DNA of 64,000 nucleotides, taken from assembly GCF_000018325.1 (NCBI RefSeq), contig NC_009922.1, forward strand, positions 744,001 through 808,000, written 5' to 3'. This document shows positions 35,830-43,661 of this stretch, piece by piece. The number at the start of each line of letters is the position of its first letter. The first letter of the stretch is position 1. The translations under genes were made by a program, and so were the position numbers. The notes beneath the pieces are model-generated. The model saw only the letters and a program-made list of their open reading frames with translations, was not told the origin of the DNA and made no database searches. This DNA is from Alkaliphilus oremlandii OhILAs. GTDB taxonomy: Bacteria > Bacillota > Clostridia > Peptostreptococcales > Natronincolaceae.

Positions 35830-38284
35830 TCGATACGAATACGAGATTCTGAATGATTTAAAAATAAAGATTGAGGTCACAAAAAACGATTACAACATTC
35901 CTTTACGTAATCTGTTTACCATGGCTGCAAGAAGGAATCCCAAACGAAGCTTTCTGTTTGTAAGTAAGGTGTTAGGAAAGCACATTCCAATTAATCCCCA
36001 TACAGGATTACTTGCGAATCTACTGTTGGCCAATCGATATATGGAAGAATTTTACCATATACACCATAAGGAAGTTACGAAAAAATTAATCCGTGGATTC
36101 GTGGAAGAAGAGAATTGTCAGCAGGTTTATAAGGAAAAAATAAAAACACCCAATCGATTGCCTGAGCCTACGCTGTTTATTGGGTTTGCCGAAACTGCCA
36201 CTGGTATTGGGCAGGGGGTATTTAGTGCCTTTACAGGGGAAGGATACTATACCCATACCACCAGAGAAATCGTCTTGGACTGCGACTTTAATGTTGAATT
36301 TGAAGAGGAACACTCCCATGCAAAGGATCACAATTGTTATGGGCTTAATCAGGATTTATTGGCATCGGATATGCCCATTGTGTTCATAGACGACGAACTT
36401 ACGACGGGAAAAACAATATTGAATATCATTCAGGCATTACATGGAAAGTATCCTCGTAAAAGGTATGCCGTACTGTCTATTTTAGACTGGCGTGGTTCGG
36501 AAGACCGGGCGAAGTTTCAGAGGATTGAAAAGGAGCTGGATATATCTATTAAGGTTATTTCCTTGGTTTCTGGGAGTTTCCAAATCAGTGGAAGCATCCC
36601 CATGGCACCGACAGAGCATAATCAAGAGGTCGCTGTCTGCAGGGAAGAGTATCCCAGTGCTGTGGAATATATGATGCTGGATGATTATTTTGATGAACCT
36701 TTACAGCACATTTTAATGGATGAAAATCAGAATAAAAAAATAGTAAATTGCCTAAAGGAAACAGGAAGGTTTGGGATATCCTGTGATGATCAAAATCAGA
36801 TTGATAGAAAAATAAAGGAAATCGGTGCGCTGCTTCAAACAAAAAGGACTAGTGAAAAAACCCTATGCCTCGGAACGGAAGAGCTCATTTATCTTCCGAT
36901 GCTCATTGCAGCTCACATGGGCGACGGTGTAAAATATCATGCCACAACCAGAAGTCCGATCCATCCAGTGGATAAGGAAGAATACGGTGCTCGAAATGGG
37001 TTTGTATTTAAAAGTCCAGGAGAATTAGGTGCCACCAATTATATCTACAATATTCCACGGGATTACTATGATGATTTGTTTTTAATTTTAGAGCGGGAAG
37101 CTTCCCCAGAACAGCTAGAATCTATCTTAGATATGTTAAAGACACTGGGTATTCCCAAAATCTTTATTGTCTTTTGTTTATCCCAGGAGAAAGAAGGCTT
37201 TACGGGGAGCTACAAGAAGGAAGACGTTATTTTTCTGCTGAAGGATGTTAGCCAGTTTATAGAAGAAACAGATACAGAGGATAAGGAAGAAGCAATCCAA
37301 GGAGGCACTCATTATTCTGAAATGCTTCCTGTAGAATATAACCCGACGGAAAGCTATATTCGATTATTTCATGAATCTCTGGAGGAATCTGCTCAAAAAA
37401 TCGCTGTGGCTGTAGCTGTAGTTTCTGAAAAAATTATTAAAAATAGAGGAAAGAATATTGTATTGGTTTCTTTGGCTAGAGCTGGAACGCCTATCGGGAT
37501 CTTGGTAAAGCGATATTTAGAAGAAAAATACCATATGAAGGTTCCTCATTACAGCGTATCCATCATCAGGGGAAAGGGCATCGATGAAAATGCAATTGCT
37601 TACATTTTGCAGCACCATCCCGGTAAAGATCTTCAGTTTGTAGATGGCTGGACTGGAAAAGGTGCCATTACAGAAGTTTTAATGGAATCCTGTAAAAATA
37701 TGAATCAAAGATGGGGGACCCATTTAAGTTCGGATTTGGCTGTATTGGCAGATCCCGGACATTGTAGTGCCACCTTTGGTACAAGGGAAGACTTTTTAAT
37801 TGCCAGTGCCTGCTTAAATTCTACGGTTTCTGGATTGATCAGCAGAACAGTACACCGTGAAGATTTAATTGGACCCAAGGATTTCCATGGGGTGAAGTTT
37901 TATAAGGAACTGCAAGGAGCAGATGTCTCTAATTTATTTGTCGATCGAATAGCAGCAGAGTTTTCAAAGGTAGAAGAAGAGGTAAAGACAACGTTACAGC
38001 ACCATGAAGGTATTGCTAATAAAATCACATGGCAAGGTTTAGAGGACATCAGGAGGATACAGAAGGATTTTGCCATAGAGGATATCAACCTAATCAAACC
38101 GGGAATCGGAGAAACCACTCGAGTGCTTCTGCGAAGAGTCCCTTGGAAGATACTTGTACGAGACTATGATAATCCTAACTTAAGGCATATATTGCTTTTA
38201 GCGAAGGATAGAAATGTTGAAGTTGAGGTATATCCACAGATGACTTATGGATGCTGTGGATTGATCAAACCTTTTCATTTATAA
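35789..38284 (+). CDS. Fused phosphoribosyltransferase-TRSP and StiP-like protein of the Ter module
   Basis: 831 residues from ATG 35789 (GGGGTG before it). Three parts seem joined: an N-terminal PRTase_2 domain with PRPP-binding FIDDELTTGKT near residue 199; a TRSP domain around LGTEELIYLP and YHATTRSPIHPVD (residues about 360-480); and a StiP/PRTase_1 half (about 505-831) with VLVSLARAGTPIGILVKRY, FVDGWTGKGA near 617, DPGHCSATFGTREDF near 655, and YGCCGLIKPF at the end. PRTase-TRSP and StiP are usually separate neighbouring genes in Ter loci, so this fusion is notable. It may make and process a nucleoside-like metabolite; inference. Confidence 0.82.
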   Translation: MKTNAIETYWQENNRYEYEILNDLKIKIEVTKNDYNIPLRNLFTMAARRNPKRSFLFVSKVLGKHIPINPHTGLLANLLLANRYMEEFYHIHHKEVTKKLIRGFVEEENCQQVYKEKIKTPNRLPEPTLFIGFAETATGIGQGVFSAFTGEGYYTHTTREIVLDCDFNVEFEEEHSHAKDHNCYGLNQDLLASDMPIVFIDDELTTGKTILNIIQALHGKYPRKRYAVLSILDWRGSEDRAKFQRIEKELDISIKVISLVSGSFQISGSIPMAPTEHNQEVAVCREEYPSAVEYMMLDDYFDEPLQHILMDENQNKKIVNCLKETGRFGISCDDQNQIDRKIKEIGALLQTKRTSEKTLCLGTEELIYLPMLIAAHMGDGVKYHATTRSPIHPVDKEEYGARNGFVFKSPGELGATNYIYNIPRDYYDDLFLILEREASPEQLESILDMLKTLGIPKIFIVFCLSQEKEGFTGSYKKEDVIFLLKDVSQFIEETDTEDKEEAIQGGTHYSEMLPVEYNPTESYIRLFHESLEESAQKIAVAVAVVSEKIIKNRGKNIVLVSLARAGTPIGILVKRYLEEKYHMKVPHYSVSIIRGKGIDENAIAYILQHHPGKDLQFVDGWTGKGAITEVLMESCKNMNQRWGTHLSSDLAVLADPGHCSATFGTREDFLIASACLNSTVSGLISRTVHREDLIGPKDFHGVKFYKELQGADVSNLFVDRIAAEFSKVEEEVKTTLQHHEGIANKITWQGLEDIRRIQKDFAIEDINLIKPGIGETTRVLLRRVPWKILVRDYDNPNLRHILLLAKDRNVEVEVYPQMTYGCCGLIKPFHL

Positions 38285-38350
38285 AATAATACAATATTTA
38301 GAAAGTTGTGGATAATACGGAAGAAAAATAAATTTTGATAGAGGTGTGGG

Positions 38351-39085
38351 ATGAATTTATTAGAAATACAAAATCTATCAGGGGGTTATGATAAGGTAAA
38401 AATACTGCATGGCTTGTCTTTTCAAATAAAGGCAGGAGAAATTCTAGGGCTGATTGGGCCCAATGGTGCAGGTAAAACCACGATCATTAAAAGTATTCTA
38501 GGAATCTTACCGCCTATGGATGGAGAAATAAAAATGCTTCAGTATAATATCAAAGAGGATTCTTTGGAATTTAAGAAACGAATCGCCTATATTCCAGAGG
38601 TGCCACTGCTCTACGATGAGATGACACTTCTAGAGCATTTAGAATTTGTCGCCATGTCCCATGGCATCCATCGAAAGGTTTTTGAAGAAAGAATCCATAA
38701 GCTTTTAGAAATATTTAGACTCAGTAATAAACTGCACCACTTCCCCAATTCTTTTTCCAAGGGGATGAAGCAGAAGGTGATGATTTTATGTGCATTTTTG
38801 TATGATCCTTCAGTTTATATTGTCGATGAGCCCTTTGTGGGGCTAGATCCAAAAGCCACAAAGGACTTTATCGATCTGATAAAGCGAAAGCGGGAAGAAA
38901 ATAAAGGAATTTTAATGTGTACCCATGTACTGGATACGGCGGAGAAGATCTGCGATCGATTTATTCTGATCAGCTCGGGGCAAATCGAAGCTACAGGAAC
39001 CCTAGAGGAATTAAGGGAATATGCTGGGATGAAGGAAGGCAGTCTAGGGGATATTTATGACCGATTGGTGCGTGACGGAGAATGA
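38351..39085 (+). CDS. ABC transporter ATP-binding protein, EcsA-like
   Basis: 244 residues. Walker A GPNGAGKTT near residue 37, signature FSKGMKQKVMI, Walker B VYIVDEPFVGLDPKA, H-loop THVLDTAEKICDR. The S-K-G-M-K-Q-K signature variant and the partner membrane protein fit the EcsAB type. GAGGTGTGGG precedes ATG 38351. Stop and start of the next gene overlap by four bases (ATGA), so the two are coupled. Confidence 0.85.
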   Translation: MNLLEIQNLSGGYDKVKILHGLSFQIKAGEILGLIGPNGAGKTTIIKSILGILPPMDGEIKMLQYNIKEDSLEFKKRIAYIPEVPLLYDEMTLLEHLEFVAMSHGIHRKVFEERIHKLLEIFRLSNKLHHFPNSFSKGMKQKVMILCAFLYDPSVYIVDEPFVGLDPKATKDFIDLIKRKREENKGILMCTHVLDTAEKICDRFILISSGQIEATGTLEELREYAGMKEGSLGDIYDRLVRDGE

Positions 39086-40359
39086 GCCCAATTTGGATGG
39101 TGTGGAAAAAGCGGATTTTGTATTTATCAAAGCTTTATTATAAGTTTATATCATTTCAGGTGGACGGTGTTATTTTAATCTATACCCTGGGATTAGTCGG
39201 CGCGTTAGGATTTTCCTTTAAAGAAATTTTAGTTGAAATTTTCTCTAGAATTGCCACAGGAACTATGGTTCTAGTGCCGCAGATGCTACTCCTTCTAATC
39301 TTACTATCTGGAAATTTGAGTGGATACTTAAAAATGGCAGATCAAGTGTTTTTATCGCCCCTCAATGTGGATGGAAAAAGCTTTCTGAAATATTCCCATA
39401 GGCTCAGCAGTGGCATTCACTTATTGACATGGTTTTTTCTCTGGAGCTTGATATATCTTTATTATAGATTCCACTTTGGGACATCCATTGGAACCTACCT
39501 CCTTGTTCTCATAGGGGGAGCAGCTATAAGATGGTCCATCTTAAACTTTAAATTTGCTCTATGGAATAACCAAGGAAAATGGAGGAGAAGAATTTATAAA
39601 ACAATATTCTATGGCATCGCATCCAATATTATTGGATATACCCTAAAGGTACTGATGAAAGCTAACGTACCAATAAAGGTTGGAGTCTTTTATCTTGTTT
39701 TATTGGGGATCATTTTTGTGATATCCTACTTTATAAAAAAATATACTTTAATCGATTGGGATCGATTAATCAGCGAGGAGACTAATAAGAGAGTACAGAA
39801 CTTCACCTTTTTGTTGAGACAGCCTTATAACGAAAAGAAAAGCACTAGAATCAAGACCGTATCTATTTTTAGTGGATCTAAGATGCTACCATTTAATGAA
39901 AAAGGCGCTTTGCTGCTGTTGTATTTTAAAACCCTACAGAGGGGGAAGGGAAACCTAACCTTATTGCTACAAATATACTTTTTTACTTTGGGAGGCATGG
40001 CCTTTGGGGATCGGGTAATTGATGCAAGTACCGTAGCAGAAGGTAGTTTATTTATGGCAGTGGGCTTTATCTTTGTATCCTATTTAGTGGGTGCCTTTCT
40101 ATTTTCCTTATGGATCAACTTAAAAGAGGATACTTGGTTTCGAATTTATCCTTACTCTAGAAGGGTTAAAATTAGTGCGATTAAACTAGGACCTACCCTT
40201 GTTTTAATCCTATTTCTGCTACTGACCTATATCCCTATCAGCCTCATTGGTGGTTCGATCCTGCATCCAATTCTAGATTTAATGGGACTCGGCATCCTCA
40301 GCTTAATTATTATGGAGATTCAAGGCTATGTCATTGGAGCGAAACTGAACATCTATTAA
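39082..40359 (+). CDS. ABC transporter membrane protein, EcsB-like
   Basis: 425 residues with about eight hydrophobic segments and a long cytoplasmic N-terminal start (SPIWMVWKKRILYLSKLYYK). Near the end the motif WINLKEDTWFRIYPYSRR resembles EcsB. In B. subtilis EcsAB affects protein secretion, sporulation and competence; what it moves is debated. Its partner ATPase is directly upstream. A simpler ABC-2-type permease cannot be excluded. Confidence 0.7.
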   Translation: MSPIWMVWKKRILYLSKLYYKFISFQVDGVILIYTLGLVGALGFSFKEILVEIFSRIATGTMVLVPQMLLLLILLSGNLSGYLKMADQVFLSPLNVDGKSFLKYSHRLSSGIHLLTWFFLWSLIYLYYRFHFGTSIGTYLLVLIGGAAIRWSILNFKFALWNNQGKWRRRIYKTIFYGIASNIIGYTLKVLMKANVPIKVGVFYLVLLGIIFVISYFIKKYTLIDWDRLISEETNKRVQNFTFLLRQPYNEKKSTRIKTVSIFSGSKMLPFNEKGALLLLYFKTLQRGKGNLTLLLQIYFFTLGGMAFGDRVIDASTVAEGSLFMAVGFIFVSYLVGAFLFSLWINLKEDTWFRIYPYSRRVKISAIKLGPTLVLILFLLLTYIPISLIGGSILHPILDLMGLGILSLIIMEIQGYVIGAKLNIY

Positions 40360-40369
40360 AAAATCTATG

Positions 40370-40434
40370 GAGACAGATTCCTACTTTAGAAAATGATAAA
40401 TTTCATTTTTGAAAGTAGCAATATGTCTCTTTTA
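40370..40434 (+). terminator. Long nested hairpin after the Ecs-like pair
   Basis: GAGACA/TGTCTC outer arms, CTACTTT/AAAGTAG and AAAATGA/TCATTTT inner arms, then TTTTAATTTTA. It overlaps the beginning of a partial family-2 repeat. Confidence 0.6.
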
Positions 40435-40471
40435 ATTTTATTTTGAGCACTTGAAATTCTAATTTTATTTT
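40435..40471. repeat. AT-rich dispersed repeat (family 2), short partial copy
   Basis: TTTTATTTTGAGCACTTGAAATT then AATTTTATTTTT: both ends of the longer copies, with the middle missing. Confidence 0.45.
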
Positions 40472-40476
40472 TTCTA

Positions 40477-40505
40477 TTGACATATTTCCGTATATACTGT
40501 ATATA
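40477..40505 (+). promoter_or_regulatory. Sigma-A promoter of the GntR/ABC operon
   Basis: TTGACA at 40477-40482, 17 bases, TATATA at 40500-40505. The -10 lies inside the palindromic operator below. Confidence 0.65.
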
Positions 40506-40528
40506 TATTATATATACAGTATATACGG
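40488..40528. promoter_or_regulatory. Perfect 18-bp inverted repeat, probable GntR operator
   Basis: CCGTATATACTGTATATA, five bases, then its exact reverse complement. It covers the -10 and start region and ends just before the ribosome site of the GntR gene, so the regulator likely binds here and represses its own operon. Confidence 0.75.
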
Positions 40529-40538
40529 AGGATTGAAA

Positions 40539-40916
40539 ATGAGAATAATTATTCAGAATGGATCAGGTCAACCAATCTATGAGCAAATTACCAGTCAGAT
40601 CAAAGGCTTAATATTAAGTGGAGAGCTAGTGGATGGGGAGCAGCTACCATCCATAAGGAGTTTGGCAAAGGATCTGCAAATCAGTGTGATTACGACGAAA
40701 CGTGCCTACGAAGAGCTAGAAAGAGAAGGATTCATCGAAACTGCTGCTGGAAGAGGTTCTTTTGTAGCAGCTCAGGACAAAGATTTAATGAAAGAAAAAA
40801 AGTTACAGATCATAGAGGAAAAATTGCAGGGTGCTGTTGCAGAGAGCAAGCAATTGGGATTGACCTTGGAAGAATTACAGGAAATACTGACAATACTTTA
40901 TAGTGAGGTGGAATAA
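40539..40916 (+). CDS. GntR-family regulator, YtrA subfamily
   Basis: 125 residues from ATG 40539 with CGGAGG before it; a TTG at 40533 would add two residues. The winged helix is at residues about 10-75: GQPIYEQITSQIKGLILSGE, LPSIRSLAKDLQISVITTKRAYEELEREGFIET. The short C-terminal tail without an effector domain fits YtrA-type proteins, which control ABC transporters involved in cell-wall stress. The adjacent operator and the two ABC genes just 4 bases downstream support this. Confidence 0.9.
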   Translation: MRIIIQNGSGQPIYEQITSQIKGLILSGELVDGEQLPSIRSLAKDLQISVITTKRAYEELEREGFIETAAGRGSFVAAQDKDLMKEKKLQIIEEKLQGAVAESKQLGLTLEELQEILTILYSEVE

Positions 40917-40919
40917 ATC

Positions 40920-41786
40920 ATGAGCGCTTTATTAGAGCTAAAAAATGTAGGGAAAAAATACAAGGAGTTTGAATTGAAAGATATCAGCTTTCAGTTAGAA
41001 AAGGGCTATATCATGGGATTTATAGGGCCTAATGGTGCGGGAAAGAGCACGACCATCAAGCTGATGATGAATCTTTTGAAAAAGGATCAGGGAGAAATTA
41101 AGATTTTCGGTATGGATTACAGAGAGAAGGAATCTGAAATAAAGCAAAGAATTGGCTTTGTCTATGATGAAAATTATTTCTATGAAGAATTGAGCATGAT
41201 AGAGATGAAGAAAATCATTGCGCCCTTCTATAATAACTGGGATGAAAAGGCATTTCAAAGGTATGTAGAGGATTTCAATCTCTCCCCAAAGCAAAAAATA
41301 AAAGAGCTTTCCAAGGGGATGAAGATGAAATATTCATTGGCGCTGGCATTGTCCCACAATGCGGATTTAATTATAATGGATGAGCCTACATCTGGATTAG
41401 ACCCGATTATTCGAAATGAGCTTTTAGACATATTATATACCATCATTCAGGACGAGGAAAAAGGAATTTTATTTTCCACCCATAATACATCGGATTTAGA
41501 TAAAATAGCGGACTATATTACCTTTATAAATAATGGAGAAATGGTGTTTAGCAGACCGAAGGATGAGATTCTGGAGCAATACAAAATCATCAAAGGTGGA
41601 AAAGAAATTTTAAATGCCAGTACAAGAGAAAAGCTTGTGGGAATCAAAGAACACGGTGTGGGGTTTGAAGCTTTAACAAGGAGCAGCGACGTATTGAGAA
41701 AGGAATTTGGCAATCGAATTGTCATCGAAGAACCTTGCCTAGAAGATATTATGTTGTATACAGTGAGGGGGCGTCAACGTGTTTAA
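40920..41786 (+). CDS. ABC transporter ATP-binding protein of the YtrA-type operon
   Basis: 288 residues. Walker A GPNGAGKSTTIK near residue 39, signature LSKGMKMKYSLALAL, Walker B DLIIMDEPTSGLDPI. The C-terminal ~60 residues are an extra region often seen in YtrB-like proteins. ATG 40920 begins 4 bases after the regulator's stop; its end overlaps the permease gene by 8 bases. Together with the GntR protein this is the YtrA-regulated transporter, linked in other Firmicutes to wall-antibiotic response; the substrate is unknown. Confidence 0.88.
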   Translation: MSALLELKNVGKKYKEFELKDISFQLEKGYIMGFIGPNGAGKSTTIKLMMNLLKKDQGEIKIFGMDYREKESEIKQRIGFVYDENYFYEELSMIEMKKIIAPFYNNWDEKAFQRYVEDFNLSPKQKIKELSKGMKMKYSLALALSHNADLIIMDEPTSGLDPIIRNELLDILYTIIQDEEKGILFSTHNTSDLDKIADYITFINNGEMVFSRPKDEILEQYKIIKGGKEILNASTREKLVGIKEHGVGFEALTRSSDVLRKEFGNRIVIEEPCLEDIMLYTVRGRQRV

Positions 41787-42465
41787 TTTAATCAGAAAGG
41801 AATTTATGATTCAAAAAAAATACCTGTGGTACTATGTATTTTATGGGATTTTCATGCTATTGGTTTTTTCAGTATCATCCAATGAATCTTCTAAAAGCGC
41901 TTATATTTTAGCCGGTGTCAGTGTAGTGTATATGTTTATTCAATATTCCTGTGCCATAGAGGACAAGAATAATAGTGAGAAGGTGTTCAACAGTTTACCG
42001 ATTTCTAGAGAAGCGATTGTTCTTTCTAAATACGCAGCGGTAATGGTATTTGCAATCCTTGATATTGTACTATTGAGTGCCATTAGCTATATTGTTGCAA
42101 GGACCGGATTTATGGGGATCCAGGCTATTGGTATTATTGATGTGATTACGATTCTTTTTACAATCTCAATATTAACAGGTGCATATCTGCCCATCTATTT
42201 TAAGTTTGGGTATATCAAAGCAAAAATATTAAACATCGTCTTATTTTTAGGGTTTTTCTCAGCATCCATGCTGGTCGGACAATTGTTAAAGCATTTTAAA
42301 GGAAGTAAAATCTTGTATAGTACCTCCGAGGGTGCTTTGGGACACTGGCTTACGATTTTAGGGGATCAAGGCGTTTTAATGGCTTTACTATGTATTGGTT
42401 TGTTGGTGATGGCAATATCCTCTTTCATATCGGTAGCATTTTATAGAAATCGAGAGTTCAGTTAA
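41779..42465 (+). CDS. ABC-2-type membrane protein of the YtrA-type operon
   Basis: 228 residues from GTG 41779, with GAGGGGGCG before it. About six hydrophobic segments; the start NLIRKEFMIQKKYLWYYVFY and EKVFNSLPISREAIVLSKYA are typical of ABC2_membrane_5 proteins in YtrA-type operons. Carries no soluble domain. Ends the operon. Confidence 0.83.
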   Translation: MFNLIRKEFMIQKKYLWYYVFYGIFMLLVFSVSSNESSKSAYILAGVSVVYMFIQYSCAIEDKNNSEKVFNSLPISREAIVLSKYAAVMVFAILDIVLLSAISYIVARTGFMGIQAIGIIDVITILFTISILTGAYLPIYFKFGYIKAKILNIVLFLGFFSASMLVGQLLKHFKGSKILYSTSEGALGHWLTILGDQGVLMALLCIGLLVMAISSFISVAFYRNREFS

Positions 42466-42511
42466 TAGTGTATCGATACAAATTTACATTAAATTTCTGA
42501 AAAATACAGAC

Positions 42512-42540
42512 TTTACATGTAATATATCCCATGTTATAAT
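42512..42540 (+). promoter_or_regulatory. Sigma-A promoter of the ECF S-component gene
   Basis: TTTACA at 42512-42517, 17 bases, TATAAT at 42535-42540. No vitamin riboswitch is visible in the ~50-base leader. Confidence 0.65.
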
Positions 42541-42588
42541 AAAAGTGTAACGATAGAGCGATACATTTTGAATAATGGAGGATATGTT

Positions 42589-43125
42589 ATGGAGAATAAA
42601 AATTTAGGCTTTAACAAAATACACGACTTGACCATGCTCGGTCTTCTAACTGCATTGGTGGCTGTATCTACAATGATCATAAAGGTTCCAGTAATCTCTA
42701 CGGAGGGCTATATCCATTTAGGAGATAGCATGATTTTCTTAGCTGCCCTTCTATTTGGAAGGAAAAAGGGCGCCATTGCTGCTGGTGTAGGCTCTGCTTT
42801 AGCAGATTTACTTCTAGGATACACCCATTGGATTATACCAACGTTGATTATCAAATATATCATGGGGTACGGTGCTGGATTGATTGCAGATAATGAAAGT
42901 GATTCTTTACTTAACTTTAGAAATGTTTCAGCCTTAGTCTTTGGTGCCAGCTGGATGGTATTTGGATACTTCGTCGCTGGTGGTATTATGAAGGGAAGCT
43001 TTTTAGTTTCAGCAACCAGTATACCTGCCAATTTAATTCAAGGCTTCGGTGGCGCTCTAATCTTTATCCCCATCGGTATGGCACTGAAAAAAACCAAATA
43101 TTTTTCTCAATACGTATTAAAATAA
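42589..43125 (+). CDS. ECF transporter S component (vitamin or precursor binding)
   Basis: 178 residues from ATG 42589 with GGAGG 7 bases upstream. About six hydrophobic segments. The pattern YIHLGDSMIFLAALLFGRKKGAIAAGVGSALADLL is typical of S components (PF07155 type), which bind a vitamin or its precursor and are energised by a shared EcfT/EcfA module elsewhere in the genome. The ligand is not told by sequence. Confidence 0.87.
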   Translation: MENKNLGFNKIHDLTMLGLLTALVAVSTMIIKVPVISTEGYIHLGDSMIFLAALLFGRKKGAIAAGVGSALADLLLGYTHWIIPTLIIKYIMGYGAGLIADNESDSLLNFRNVSALVFGASWMVFGYFVAGGIMKGSFLVSATSIPANLIQGFGGALIFIPIGMALKKTKYFSQYVLK

Positions 43126-43170
43126 AAATTTTAAAAGATGGTTTACTTTTTAGAAGAAAGTGAATCTTAT

Positions 43171-43206
43171 AAAGTATAGAACAAAATAGGTTCTATACTT
43201 TTTTTT
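43171..43206 (+). terminator. Intrinsic terminator after the S-component gene
   Basis: AAAGTATAGAAC, seven-base loop, GTTCTATACTTT, then T run. Family-1 repeat copy 1 follows immediately. Confidence 0.85.
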
Positions 43207-43208
43207 AT

Positions 43209-43323
43209 GACCTAACCCAATTTATTCGACTGAAAGGAGAAATAAATTGATGGTAGGTCAAACGCAACGAATGCCAATTTTATCGACCAGAGGAAGAATA
43301 AAATTGTGCAATGAGACTGCGAA
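43209..43323 (+). repeat. Structured dispersed repeat (family 1), copy 1
   Basis: GACCTAACCC, hairpin CAATTTATT-loop-AATAAATTG, closing TAGGTC, then a second hairpin CAATTTTAT-loop-ATAAAATTG and AATGAGACTGC. Both apical loops start CGAC and contain AGGAG or AGAGGAAG. Directly after a terminator T run. Copies at 43325 and 48405. Confidence 0.8.
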
Positions 43324-43324
43324 A

Positions 43325-43440
43325 TAACCCAATTTATTCGACTGAAAGGAGAAATAAATTGATGGTAGGTCAAACGCAACGAATGCCAATTTTGCACGAC
43401 TGGAGAGCGTGCACAAATTTCAGCTGTGAGACTGCTAAAC
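43325..43440 (+). repeat. Structured dispersed repeat (family 1), copy 2
   Basis: Tandem with copy 1. First half nearly identical; in the second hairpin the arms are replaced (GCACG/CGTGC around ACTGGAGAG), so pairing is kept while bases change. Confidence 0.8.
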
Positions 43441-43485
43441 TATAAAATAAAATATAGATTCAATTGACACAATATATATAAAAAG

Positions 43486-43547
43486 TTAAAATAAAACTTG
43501 TTCGTATACTCTCACAAGTTTTATGGCGCACTTTAACTTCGAGTGCT
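43486..43547. repeat. AT-rich dispersed repeat (family 2), copy before prfC
   Basis: AAAATAAAACTTGTTCG...CTCACAAGTTTTATGGCGCACTTTAA...GAGTGCTT. Aligned with the reverse complement of 45313-45392 and 49847-49928. Confidence 0.7.
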
Positions 43548-43620
43548 TAAAATAAAACTTGTTCATTGATACTGATAGGTTTTGCATCTTACTTAATTTC
43601 AGGTGCTTAAAATAAAATAT
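43548..43620. repeat. AT-rich dispersed repeat (family 2), tandem copy before prfC
   Basis: Same outline as the preceding copy (AAAATAAAACTTGTTC...GGTTTTGCATCTTACTTAATTTCAGGTGCTTAAAATAAAA), more diverged. Confidence 0.6.
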
Positions 43621-43661
43621 ATGGAATTTAAAGAAAAAGAAGATAGAGAAGAGGAAAGAAT

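Noticed and set aside
43212..43397. Minus-strand ORF in the family-1 repeat, and its relative at 48401-48604
   Set aside because: The two share protein sequence only because they cover copies of the same repeat. The repeat's hairpins and covariation point to RNA, not protein.
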